64,000 nt of DNA from Leptospira langatensis (GTDB lineage Bacteria > Spirochaetota > Leptospiria > Leptospirales > Leptospiraceae), in the NCBI RefSeq assembly GCF_004770615.1, contig NZ_RQER01000001.1, positions 434,001-498,000 of the forward strand, written 5' to 3'. The translations under genes were made by a program, and so were the position numbers. Below, piece after piece: positions 17,478 through 27,621 of this stretch; within the stretch, counting starts at the first letter, position 1; every line of letters begins with the position of its first letter. The notes under the pieces were generated by a model. That model saw only the letters and a list, made by a program, of their open reading frames with translations. It ran no database searches and was not told the origin of the DNA.

Positions 17478-17887
17478 TATTTTTCTTTAGCGGTTTTTTG
17501 GGACGCTACCCTCTTGCACTTGAACACAATAATTCATGTTCATTAATCATTTCCCGACATAGATACGCAAATTTAAAGAGAAAAATCCATCCGCATCTAT
17601 GCATTTCGCAAAATCTTTTTGAATACGCAGTCAAATGTTTAGTAAATTTTAGATTGCTTTGGATAATAGGATGAAAGTTAAGAAATAGCTCCCTTATTTC
17701 ACTTTATACCGAATTCGACGCCTATCAAGATTTCGAATCTTAAACAGTATTGATGAAGAAAATAGTTTTTTCCAATTTTAGATGGATCGTTCTGAAAAAT
17801 AGTTCCTTTATACTAAATAATAAAGAAATAGTTATAAACGAAAATAGAATATTTTTCTTGTTTTTAGCGAATGCTTGTAAGTGGTAA
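17478..17887. other. AT-rich intergenic region
   Basis: This holds the divergent promoters of the TA operon (leftward) and the nuclease-fusion gene (rightward). No coding frame of convincing composition was seen; a 68-codon frame at 17468 lacks any domain and has a biased composition. The right part contains the second repeat copy. Confidence 0.55.
17768..17852. repeat. Upstream region of nuclease gene, repeat copy 2
   Basis: This is the counterpart of 16853-16936, placed immediately upstream of the DUF1016/thermonuclease gene. It probably includes that gene's promoter or leader and is presumably the original copy. Confidence 0.6.
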
Positions 17888-18877
17888 ATGAAGAAAATCG
17901 ATTTGAATAAGGTGTTGGAATCTGTCCTTAAGGTTTATGCAGGTTTGCAGGTAGAAAAGGCCTTGAACTCTAATAATCTAATATTAGAAGCGAATCGAGA
18001 AATTGGAAGGATTCTTGCCAACGCAGAAAAGAAGGTAACGGAAGAGGAGCGTAAGAGTGGCCGTTGGATGAGAACGATTTCTGAAGAACTGAAGGGGAAG
18101 TTAAATAAAGGATTTTCGGAGAGATCATTATTCTACGCTCAGAAGTTTTACAAGTGCTATGGTGATGTAAAACTTAGTTCTAAGTTAAGCTGGAGTCATT
18201 ATAGGCTGCTCTCTTCGATAGAGAATATTGAATTAAGAGAAAAAATAGAGAAAGATGCTATCGAGAACGCCTGGAGTAGAGATGTTCTTTGTGAAAGAAT
18301 TCGTGAAGTGTCAGAGTCTCGGAAGTCTCCAACAATACAATGGCGGCGCCCGGAAGGGGTCTTGCATCATTTCAAGATAGTAAAGAAGAATGAAACCCTC
18401 CTTTTAGATCTTGGATTCTATTTTTACCAAGAGCTTTCCAATACAAGCAAGTATAAGGAAGGAGATATTCTGAAATTAAAGCAGAAGGGCAAAATCACCT
18501 CATACGAAAGGGTAGAGAGTATTACACCCTCTTATCTCTATTGCTATCCTGGTATAGTCGAACGAGTTATAGACGGGGATACGCTTCTTTTACAGATCGA
18601 CTTAGGATTGAAGCTAATAACTAGACAGCGAGTAAGATTGCATAATGTATGGGCCTCTGAGCTAGATACAGAAGATGGTAAGAAGCAATTTCGTTCTTTG
18701 GAGAAACGACTTCCCAGTGGGAGTGTAATAGTGGTTAAGACCCGATCTAAAGACATCTATGGAAGATATGTAGGTGATGTACTCTATTTACCGAAGAGAG
18801 ATTCAGATCCCGAAACAGTTTTACGGGAAGGGAAGTATTTAAACCAAGAGCTTGGTCAATTAATTGAAGCGGAATAA
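17888..18877 (+). CDS. DUF1016-N domain fused to a thermonuclease-like domain
   Basis: This 329-residue protein has an N-terminal helical DUF1016_N/YhcG-type domain (about residues 10-145) with ILEANREIGRIL, KGFSERSLFYAQKFY, KLSWSHYRLL and NAWSRDVL. In the usual family this precedes a PDDEXK nuclease domain. Here the C-terminal part (about 222-300) instead resembles a staphylococcal-nuclease fold: VIDGDTLLL (Asp229, Asp231), QRVRLHNVWASEL (Arg250, Glu258) and DIYGRYVGDVLY (Arg293). The position equivalent to Asp40 of the nuclease is Trp255, so metal binding may differ. DUF1016 proteins are frequent in restriction and accessory islands. Here it sits between a TA pair and an insertion sequence, consistent with horizontally acquired defence or DNA-processing DNA. 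Probably cytoplasmic: no signal peptide. Confidence 0.82.
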   Translation: MKKIDLNKVLESVLKVYAGLQVEKALNSNNLILEANREIGRILANAEKKVTEEERKSGRWMRTISEELKGKLNKGFSERSLFYAQKFYKCYGDVKLSSKLSWSHYRLLSSIENIELREKIEKDAIENAWSRDVLCERIREVSESRKSPTIQWRRPEGVLHHFKIVKKNETLLLDLGFYFYQELSNTSKYKEGDILKLKQKGKITSYERVESITPSYLYCYPGIVERVIDGDTLLLQIDLGLKLITRQRVRLHNVWASELDTEDGKKQFRSLEKRLPSGSVIVVKTRSKDIYGRYVGDVLYLPKRDSDPETVLREGKYLNQELGQLIEAE

Positions 18878-19231
18878 TGATTCAATATTCACTAAATTTC
18901 CAAATTCATTTGACATATATGTAGTGAATTAGAGAATTTATTATCTCCCAAGAAGAGAGGTATTTGCCTAAGACTGAGATTCGCTGCACCGGCGGTGCAG
19001 AGGAGAGAAGGCAAAAGTTCTTTTACAACGATTTTCTAACGAATAGGGATTGATGTTAGAAGAGATGGACTCTTGCATTCGAAAAGCGACAGGGATACGT
19101 AGGGCTTTAAGTCCCGAGCTAACCCTTACGAATAGGTAATAGCTTAAAGCGATAGCAGCGAAGGGATGAGCGAATAGCGAACCCGGAGTTGTCCTAGTCC
19201 AAAAACCGTCGTATGTTAAGTGGAGTTCATC
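18878..19231. other. Structured non-coding region before the insertion sequence
   Basis: No convincing gene was found in these 354 bases. Several complementary pairs occur: CTGCACC/GGTGCAG (18984-19000, three-base loop), CTAAC/GTTAG (19036-19059) and GCTTTAAG/CTTAAAGC (19104-19150). Repeated GCGA/GCGAA words fill 19075-19180. It may be a folded RNA or a degenerate repeat family. Confidence 0.4.
18984..19000. repeat. Perfect seven-bp hairpin
   Basis: CTGCACC-GGC-GGTGCAG lies about 107 bases after the nuclease-fusion stop. It could terminate that transcript, but no T-run follows directly. Confidence 0.45.
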
Positions 19232-20258
19232 TTAAGCGACGTTTTTCCAAGAGTAGATATGATGTAACCCACCAAGAACCTTGCGTTTGTTAATCTTGGA
19301 GGAGGCAGAAGGAAAAGAAATCGATCTTCCGGCAGGTGAGTCTTTGTTCAAGGAGAGATGAGGTCTCCAAAAGTTGTAGTAATTGATGTATTCGGAAACA
19401 ACCGAGTGTGCATGATTTATGGAAAATATTGGGATATGATCTAAACATTCCCTCCGAAGAGATCCGTTCCATCTTTCAATATAGCAGTTATACCAAGGAG
19501 AAGCGAGGGGAGTGTGGAGAGGAATGATCCCTAAATCTTGCAAGCCGCTTGCGATTAATTTTCCAGAAAATAAAACATCATTGTCTTGTATGAGAAAGAA
19601 GCAGTTAGGAATGGAAGCCTTGGCTTCCTGTATTTGTTGTAAGACCCATTTTCTAGAAGGGTTTGTAGTGATATTACAATGAACGATCTTTCTGGATTGT
19701 ATGTGAATGAAGTTCAGAGCGAATAAAGTATTTCCAGTTAATGTATTGATTCTACAAAAGTCCATTGCAAGAGCATATTCACCGATATGCTCGACCATTT
19801 GGAACCAAGAAGAGACTCCTTTCAGTGGATCCGGTAGATTTCGAATACGATCCAGAATTCTTTTAATAGTAGATAGCGAGACTTTAAAGCCTAACAATAG
19901 AATCTCGGCATGAATTCTTGTCGCTCCCCAGAGAGGATTCTCTCGTTTCAAATTGAGAGCAATTGGATAGATCATCCAGAAGAGAGTTTTCTCTCTGCCG
20001 TGTGATTTCTTTCCGAAGAAGCTCTTTAAGGCACGAATGAGATCTTTTATGGAACCCACAGCGACTGCCGGCGGGAATTTATTTGCCAAGAATAGAAAAA
20101 GATTTTGAATAAGGCAGGTCCAGAACCAGAAATCGAAGAGAAAATCCATCGAAACTCGATGCTGGTCAACTGAGAATAATGGTCTATTGTAAACTTTTCT
20201 AAGAGTTTGAAGAACGCAAAGGCCGACTCTCATCGCTGAGAAAGCGGTTTTGGATGCT
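19192..20258. mobile_element. Insertion sequence with candidate ends
   Basis: The transposase gene is framed by partly complementary ends: TCCAAAAACCG inside the left edge near 19199, and, as reverse complement of the right edge, TCCAAAACCG near 20245. A nine-base direct repeat CCGGAGTTG stands just outside at 19183-19191 and 20259-20267, as expected for a target duplication. The ends were inferred by eye, and a nine-base match can be chance. Confidence 0.4.
19232..20233 (-). CDS. DDE transposase (integrase core, IS3/IS481-like)
   Basis: This 333-residue transposase catalyses movement of the surrounding element by DNA cleavage and strand transfer. An HTH-like segment (LWGATRIHAEILLLGFKVSLS, around residues 101-120) precedes the integrase catalytic core. 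Asp158 in LAMDFCRIN, Asp217 in LIQDNDVLF and Glu253 in NCYIERWNGSLRREC form the DDE triad; an RPHLSLNKDSPAG motif follows. The frame is intact, so the copy may be active. The N-terminal 60 residues are hydrophobic and less typical, so translation may begin at an internal Met. No second frame as in two-ORF IS3 elements was seen. Confidence 0.88.
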   Translation of the reverse strand: MRVGLCVLQTLRKVYNRPLFSVDQHRVSMDFLFDFWFWTCLIQNLFLFLANKFPPAVAVGSIKDLIRALKSFFGKKSHGREKTLFWMIYPIALNLKRENPLWGATRIHAEILLLGFKVSLSTIKRILDRIRNLPDPLKGVSSWFQMVEHIGEYALAMDFCRINTLTGNTLFALNFIHIQSRKIVHCNITTNPSRKWVLQQIQEAKASIPNCFFLIQDNDVLFSGKLIASGLQDLGIIPLHTPLASPWYNCYIERWNGSLRRECLDHIPIFSINHAHSVVSEYINYYNFWRPHLSLNKDSPAGRSISFPSASSKINKRKVLGGLHHIYSWKNVA

Positions 20259-20285
20259 CCGGAGTTGACTAGGTTTGCGTATTCC

Positions 20286-20594
20286 TCACTCCGGAGAGAC
20301 TTTGATCTTCGTTTTGAATTCCCATTTGCGGAAAGGGGCTAAAGCCTGCAGTCTTTCTTCGCTCACGAAGAAGAGGCCTTCTCCGAATTTGACGAGGCCG
20401 CCCTTGTAGTGGGCATACTTGGTTTTATGGTCGATCAGGCCGATTTCTTTTACCTTATTCCAGTCGTCGCAGGTCTTCAGGGTCGGAACTCTTCGGAGAT
20501 ACAATTCCTTGATTGAACCGTCCCGAACTGAGTCCCGTAAAATCTTTTCCCATTCCATATAAGCGCAAGTTACAGGCGTTTCCTTAAAAATCAA
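20286..20594 (-). CDS. Conserved hypothetical protein
   Basis: This small protein has up to 102 residues, starting at TTG 20594, or about 90 residues if ATG 20558 is used. Neither start has a good ribosome-binding site. The chain is charged and soluble, with WEKILRDSVRDGSIKELYLRRVP, a CDDWNKVKEIGL segment and a GEGLFFVSEERLQALAPFRKW stretch, suggesting a compact alpha/beta fold. There is no signal peptide and I recognise no family. It abuts the right end of the insertion sequence on one side and a divergently transcribed phosphoesterase on the other. Confidence 0.6.
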   Translation of the reverse strand: MIFKETPVTCAYMEWEKILRDSVRDGSIKELYLRRVPTLKTCDDWNKVKEIGLIDHKTKYAHYKGGLVKFGEGLFFVSEERLQALAPFRKWEFKTKIKVSPE

Positions 20595-20741
20595 GGAGAT
20601 TCTGAGAATTTATGTTTCTTACCCCCGAAGACGAGGATTCGGAGAAAAAGTCTCTTCTACTCTAAATTGTTCTCGAGGATGCACTAAAAAATTCTTCTTT
20701 TTCATCGGGAGGATTACTACAAAGGGTTAGGGGAATCGAGC

Positions 20742-21695
20742 TTGGCCGAGAAAGAAGATCTGAAGATCGCATTAGTTGGGGACATTCATGGCTTCTGGAA
20801 TTCTTCCGATACTCGATATTTTTCCGAAAGCGATTATGATGCCCTGATCTTCACCGGGGACTTGGGGCGGATCCCTGCGCGGAGCTCTCTCCCTGTTGCC
20901 AGAAGGATCTCGAAGGTCCAAAAGCTAGGCTTTCTTATCCCTGGCAATAACGATGGCCCTTCTATTTTAGCTAGACTCTTTGAAATGTTCGGTGGGAGTT
21001 CCTACGAAAACAGAGTTAGCCTTTTTCTTTTGGAGCGAAGGATGAGATTTCTCGAGAAATACCTGGCTCCGATCCGGACCCTGGGCTATTCCATCCAAGA
21101 AGAAATTCCTGGGGTCAGTCTTTTGGGTGCAAGACCTCTCGCCATGGGATCCGGTTTAAGTTTTTTTCCATACATCCAAAAGAGATTCGGGATCTCTACC
21201 TTGCAAGGATCGGAACGACTGCTTCTTTCTCTCTCGGAGAAGATCGATCTCGGAGTCAGGGATCTGATCGTTGTGGCGCATAACGGACCGAGTGGGTTAG
21301 GTGTCCGAGCAAAGGATATTTGGGGATGCGACTTCAGGAAAGAAGCAGGCGACTTTGGGGACGAAGACCTGGGCAATTTCGTTTCGGTATCTTCTTCTTT
21401 AAATAGAAAGCCTAAGGTCGTGATCGCAGGCCATATGCACCATTCTTCTCGTAGTGGAAAGATACATTCCAGGATCTGGAAGGTAAGAAAGGATGGGATC
21501 TTATTCGTGAATGCAGCCAGGGTTCCCCGGATCTTTCAGGACCAAAACGGGAATACTTGGCATCATCATGTGGAACTGACTAGAAAGAATGGAAATTGGG
21601 AGGCCGAGGCCAGGTTCTTGAGAAACGGAATGGAAGGGATTTTCCCTCTCCCTGATTTCTTGGAGAGGGAAAAGAGGAATATCCTGGAGATCTAG
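20742..21695 (+). CDS. Metallophosphoesterase
   Basis: This 317-residue calcineurin-like phosphoesterase hydrolyses phosphomonoesters or diesters with two metal ions. Metal-binding motifs are in order: VGDIHG (Asp14, His16), FTGDLG, PGNNDGP, VVAHNGPSG and AGHMHHS. The layout resembles the TIGR04168 subfamily known from cyanobacteria and plants, but the substrate is unknown. The start is TTG 20742 with GGGGAA about ten bases upstream. No signal peptide is present. The gene ends one base from the convergent TPR gene. Confidence 0.88.
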   Translation: MAEKEDLKIALVGDIHGFWNSSDTRYFSESDYDALIFTGDLGRIPARSSLPVARRISKVQKLGFLIPGNNDGPSILARLFEMFGGSSYENRVSLFLLERRMRFLEKYLAPIRTLGYSIQEEIPGVSLLGARPLAMGSGLSFFPYIQKRFGISTLQGSERLLLSLSEKIDLGVRDLIVVAHNGPSGLGVRAKDIWGCDFRKEAGDFGDEDLGNFVSVSSSLNRKPKVVIAGHMHHSSRSGKIHSRIWKVRKDGILFVNAARVPRIFQDQNGNTWHHHVELTRKNGNWEAEARFLRNGMEGIFPLPDFLEREKRNILEI

Positions 21696-21696
21696 G

Positions 21697-22815
21697 CTAT
21701 TCCGTAAAGGAATCCAGTTTTTGCTTCACTTCTTCGTTCAGAGGTTGCTTTCTGTGGAAGTCGTTTAACAATTTTACTGCATCGTCTCGTTTCCCCATAT
21801 CGGAATACAATTCCGATAGTTCCACGACTGGACGAGGATCCATCGGGAATTTCTTGTGAAGGTCCAAATAGATCTCTTCGGCTTTGTCTCTCGCTCCCTT
21901 CATCTTCAATGAAGAGGCCTTTCCGAGTAGAGCGAAGTAATCTTCTCCTTCCGAAAGAATACGGTTGAAGCATTCCAGGGCCTTATCGAATTCTCCCATT
22001 CCTCGCAAGCTATCCGCATAACGATTGATGATGAGTTTATTGTCAGGATCGAATTCCAGGATCCTTTCCCAGAACTCGTTTGCCTTACGGAAATCTTTCT
22101 TGCCTCGATACGATTCTGCAAGACCGTACAGGGCGAAGAAGTTCCTTGGATCTAGATCTGCGGCTCTTCTATAATAACGGATTGCCTCATCGAAGTCCTT
22201 GATCTTACGATAACTGTTCCCGATCTCCGTAAGGATCTTGATATTATCCGGTTGGATGACTAAAAGTTTTTCCCACCAGCTGATCGCATCCTTGTATCTT
22301 TGGCAGGCAAAGAATAAATGTCCTAGACCGACGATCACATACTGGTCTTTTGGATTGATCTGTAAGGCCTGCATGTAATACACTTCGGACTCTTTGAAGT
22401 TTTTGAGTTTTCGATGAGCGTCTGCAACTCTACTTAAAATAGAGGCGTCGGTAATGGTGATATGTCTATATTCTTCCGCTACTTCGATGACCCGATTCAA
22501 TAAGTTCATCTCTCTATAGCAATTCATGAGACCCATGAGTGAGAATTTATTGGAAGAGTCTTCCTTGATACAGCGATTATAAAATTCCAGTGCCTGTCGG
22601 AACTCTTTGCGTTTGAAATGCAGATCGCCCATTCCGACTAAGCCGTAGGTATTGGCGGGCTCCTTCGCGAGCAGTTCCTTTAGTTTGGACTCGGCCTTGT
22701 CCCACTGTCTGCTATCTAGAAAACGGTAGGCTTCTTTTGCTAAGCTCTTGATCTGAGCAAAATTCGAATCTTCTTCTTCCTTTCCGGCTTGGGCTTTTTC
22801 GATGGGTTCGTTCAT
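21697..22815 (-). CDS. Tetratricopeptide-repeat protein
   Basis: This 372-residue protein consists almost entirely of TPR units (about nine), recognisable by repeated G....G..YR....F..A...Y..A....P patterns such as [25 protein letters not shown] and [15 protein letters not shown] arrays are protein-binding scaffolds; the partner is not evident. There is no signal peptide or membrane segment, so a cytoplasmic location is likely. The acidic N-terminus precedes the repeats. It is transcribed away from ilvB and shares the 340-bp intergenic region with it. Confidence 0.88.
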   Translation of the reverse strand: MNEPIEKAQAGKEEEDSNFAQIKSLAKEAYRFLDSRQWDKAESKLKELLAKEPANTYGLVGMGDLHFKRKEFRQALEFYNRCIKEDSSNKFSLMGLMNCYREMNLLNRVIEVAEEYRHITITDASILSRVADAHRKLKNFKESEVYYMQALQINPKDQYVIVGLGHLFFACQRYKDAISWWEKLLVIQPDNIKILTEIGNSYRKIKDFDEAIRYYRRAADLDPRNFFALYGLAESYRGKKDFRKANEFWERILEFDPDNKLIINRYADSLRGMGEFDKALECFNRILSEGEDYFALLGKASSLKMKGARDKAEEIYLDLHKKFPMDPRPVVELSELYSDMGKRDDAVKLLNDFHRKQPLNEEVKQKLDSFTE

Positions 22816-23175
22816 AGGACCGAAGGTTCCTTTTTAAATTTATAGCATGGTGGCCCGGTAGTGGCCTTTACTCAATTTTTTATTTAATACAGTATTTTGA
22901 CGGATGAGTAAAGGTTTTCCTTGGTACTAAATCCGTAAAGAAAATTTGAAATTGCAAAAAAATCGTGAATTTGGTCGCTTTGCTTCCTGAAATAATGTGA
23001 AAGTTATAGGGAAGATCTCGACCGAAGTGTAGAACCTCCCACATGCGATACGGATCTAGTACTTTGCACTGCAAGATGGCTCGGATCTTTCGTGTCAGAG
23101 TGTCGCCTTGTCTGAAAGGGGAACCTCCTTGACAAGGCCCTTCCTTCGCTTGGAATGGATTCTGACGAGGAAAAG
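22816..23175. other. Divergent intergenic region and ilvB leader
   Basis: This separates the leftward TPR gene and rightward ilvB. A CCTTG-A-CAAGG hairpin (23127-23137) lies about 40 bases before the chosen ilvB start. A 29-codon frame at 23043-23132 contains few branched-chain codons, so there is no good evidence for classical attenuation. I see no confident promoter. Confidence 0.45.
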
Positions 23176-24881
<1,706 letters not shown>

Positions 24882-24885
<4 letters not shown>

Positions 24886-25358
24886 AACATATACTTAAGA
24901 TCTTGGTGAATAACCACCCAGGTGTGATGAGCCATGTCTCCGGCCTTTTTACTCGAAGAAGTTATAATATAGACTCTATCGCTGTCGGGGTCACGGATAA
25001 TCCGGAGATCTCTAGCATGGTAATCGTTGTGAAAGGGGACGATTCCGTAGTCGAGCAAGTCAAGAGGCAGTTACTGAAATTGCCCGATGTGATCGATGTG
25101 GAAGATCTGGCCTATCATGATTGTATCAGCCGAGAATTGGTTTTAGTCGTAGTTCAATGCTCCGATTCAAACCGGACAGAAATTATTTCCATCTGTGAGG
25201 TCTTTCAGGCTAGGATCGCAGATCTTACCAAGACCACGTTTACGATCGAATTCTCAGGCAATACCAGGCAGGTGAATCATTTCATAGAGATGATGCAAAA
25301 ATACGGGATCGAAGAGATTGCTCGTACCGGTCAGATAGCGCTTCGTTATAGATCCTAG
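24882..25358 (+). CDS. ilvH: Acetolactate synthase, small regulatory subunit
   Basis: This 158-residue regulatory subunit activates the catalytic subunit and confers valine feedback. The N-terminal ACT domain ([26 protein letters not shown]) is diagnostic. A second ACT-like half ([16 protein letters not shown]..., [10 protein letters not shown]) and the ALRYRS end complete a full-length protein. The four-base overlap with ilvB indicates coupled translation and 1:1 production. Confidence 0.96.
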
Positions 25359-25387
25359 GGTTCGCAACTCCTAATCTTGGTCCTTAA

Positions 25388-25428
25388 GCGGGTTCTTCTT
25401 CTTGGATTTTAGAGACAGAAGACCCGCA
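25388..25428 (+). terminator. Possible terminator after ilvH
   Basis: GCGGGTTCTTC can pair with GAAGACCCGC with one bulge across a 17-base loop, 30 bases after the ilvH stop. No strong T-run follows, so this is tentative. Confidence 0.35.
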
Positions 25429-25539
25429 ATCGATTTTTCCCGTTCTCTCCGGATCGCCGGTATTTCTTTTTTACAATTTCGTATCCGAAAAGCGTTTTTT
25501 TGTTCCTTATTCGAGTATCTCCTATTCTAATTCCCTCCT

Positions 25540-27615
25540 ATGAGTATCCGAACTAGAATCTCCTTATATCTTTCGCTCGTACTCTTTTTAGGCTTCGCGG
25601 TTTTGACAGCGATCAATTCCATTCTCTCTTATAGAAGCCTTCACGCTGAAATCGAATCCGGTTCCGCATTGAGCGCGGAAAGATACACATTCGAAGTGAA
25701 GGATTATCTAGATAGTGCGATGGGAATGGCAAGAGGCTTTCGTATGCTTCTCATCTTCTCCAATCCGAAGCGACAGGAAGTGGTGGATACGATGAAGGAG
25801 ATACTGAGAAGGAACCCCAAATGGTTCGGTATGTGGGCAGTATACGAGCCGAATGCCTTTGACGGTCTTGACAATCAGTTCAAGAATGCGAAGGGGCATG
25901 ACGCTAGCGGAAGATTCGTAACCTACGTACATTCCGTGAAGGAAAGCGGAGAAGCGGTTGTAGAACCTTCTACTAATTATGAGAATACGGACGCCTCAGC
26001 GGATTTTTATCAGGTCCCTAAAAAGACTCTAGAACCTCTAGTTACCGATCCTTATCTTTATCTTGCCGGTGGAAAGCAGGTGCTCATGGTCTCACTTTGT
26101 GTGCCGGTTAGTAATAACGGCAAATTTTGGGGAGTCTTGGGAATGGATATCACCACTGCTCAATTGCAAGAGACAATGGGAAATATCAAACCCTTCCGAG
26201 GTGAAGGCTATCTTGCATTGATCTCTCCCAAGGGAATCTATGCGGCGAACGGTGGAGATCCTTCTCTTGTGGGGAAGGCGATCCCGAATCAGGAAGAATT
26301 CAAATTAGTACAGGAAAATTCGGAAGGCCATAGCCGTTTTGTATACGAATCGGACGGCTATACTCATCACTTTTTTCCATTCAAGATCGGCAAAGGACAA
26401 AAGCAGTGGGTGATGCAGATCAGCATTCCAGATTCAATATTTACCCGAGAGCTCGTAAGTGTTCTTTTACAAAATGCGATCTCATCCTTGGCGATCGTTA
26501 GTTTGATCGTGATCGTTTTACATTTTATTTTCCAGAGACTGATCTCCGCAGGACTACTTCAGGCGATCGGTTTCTCCGAGGAGATAGCAAAGGGAAATCT
26601 TCTGGCATCTTCTTCCTATCAAAGGAAGGACGAGATAGGGGCACTCTTGTCCGCTATGAACCAGATGAGGGAGCACTTATTCAATGTGGTGTTGGAGATC
26701 GGCAGCTCCACTTCTAAGTTAGCCGGAACAGCCGAGAAGATGGCGACCTCTTCCAGGAATTTCTCGGATGTTGCCCAGACCCAGGCTTCGGCGGCGGAAG
26801 AATGTTCTGCAGCTGTAGAAGAGCTTGCTTCGTCTGCACAGAATGTGGGGAAATCCATGCAGAAAGCGGTCTCTAGTATGAGAGAGATCGATGGGAACGT
26901 GATCCTACTTAAACAACAGATCGCTAGTATCAATTCGGAAATGCAGGGACTCGTGAGCCTGGCGGCTTCTTCTAAGGAGGAAGCTGTGACGGGAGAATCC
27001 GCGATGAACACTTCGAATCAAGCGATGGGAGCGATCGGGGACAGCGCCTCTCGGATCAATGAGATATTATCATTGATCACAGAGATCTCGGAGAAAACGA
27101 ACCTTCTCGCCTTGAACGCAGCCATCGAGGCCGCGCGTGCGGGAGATGCAGGAAAGGGATTTGCGGTAGTAGCAGAAGAGATCGGAAAACTCGCCTCCCA
27201 AACTTCTAGTAGTGTGCAGGAGATCGGCGGCTTAGTGAATTCTACGAATAATGCAGTGATGGACGGAAATACCAAGATGGGCGAAGCCGCGAGTATCCTG
27301 CAGAGGATCAAAGATAGAGTAGCCGAATTCGATAAATCGGCTAAGGCGGTTCTCGTTTCTGTCAAGACCCAGGAAGATAACACGAAAGAGATCGCTGAGA
27401 GTGCAAATACTCTTATGAGTTTCAGCCTTCAGATAGAAGAGGCAGTAACCGAGCAAAGACGCGCAACGGAAGAGATCACTAAAACGATCTTAAGCATATC
27501 CGGAGGAACTCAGGAGATCGCCAACGGTGCGGATGACCTGACTACTTTCTCAGGCGATATGCATGGTCAATCGGAGCAGTTGTCGAATTTAATTGGAAGG
27601 TTCAAGGTAAATTAA
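25540..27615 (+). CDS. Methyl-accepting chemotaxis protein
   Basis: This 691-residue chemoreceptor has a first transmembrane helix (about residues 7-28), a periplasmic dCache-like ligand domain (about 35-290; [15 protein letters not shown] and [17 protein letters not shown] are typical), a second helix (about 305-325), HAMP and a long cytoplasmic coiled coil. The hairpin tip [20 protein letters not shown] binds CheA/CheW. It would report a periplasmic ligand to the flagellar motor. It ends in RFKVN without a CheR/CheB-tethering pentapeptide, so adaptation enzymes must act untethered. It lies six bases before a paralogue with which it is clearly duplicated. The ligand is unknown. Confidence 0.95.
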   Translation: MSIRTRISLYLSLVLFLGFAVLTAINSILSYRSLHAEIESGSALSAERYTFEVKDYLDSAMGMARGFRMLLIFSNPKRQEVVDTMKEILRRNPKWFGMWAVYEPNAFDGLDNQFKNAKGHDASGRFVTYVHSVKESGEAVVEPSTNYENTDASADFYQVPKKTLEPLVTDPYLYLAGGKQVLMVSLCVPVSNNGKFWGVLGMDITTAQLQETMGNIKPFRGEGYLALISPKGIYAANGGDPSLVGKAIPNQEEFKLVQENSEGHSRFVYESDGYTHHFFPFKIGKGQKQWVMQISIPDSIFTRELVSVLLQNAISSLAIVSLIVIVLHFIFQRLISAGLLQAIGFSEEIAKGNLLASSSYQRKDEIGALLSAMNQMREHLFNVVLEIGSSTSKLAGTAEKMATSSRNFSDVAQTQASAAEECSAAVEELASSAQNVGKSMQKAVSSMREIDGNVILLKQQIASINSEMQGLVSLAASSKEEAVTGESAMNTSNQAMGAIGDSASRINEILSLITEISEKTNLLALNAAIEAARAGDAGKGFAVVAEEIGKLASQTSSSVQEIGGLVNSTNNAVMDGNTKMGEAASILQRIKDRVAEFDKSAKAVLVSVKTQEDNTKEIAESANTLMSFSLQIEEAVTEQRRATEEITKTILSISGGTQEIANGADDLTTFSGDMHGQSEQLSNLIGRFKVN

Positions 27616-27621
27616 AATAAG

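Noticed and set aside
17468..17674. 68-codon forward frame after the RelE-type TA pair
   Set aside because: It starts in the antitoxin's promoter region, has no domain, and composition looks like translated intergenic AT-rich DNA.
23043..23132. Leader peptide for ilvB attenuation
   Set aside because: The 29-codon frame has very few Ile, Val or Leu codons and no clear competing stem pair.
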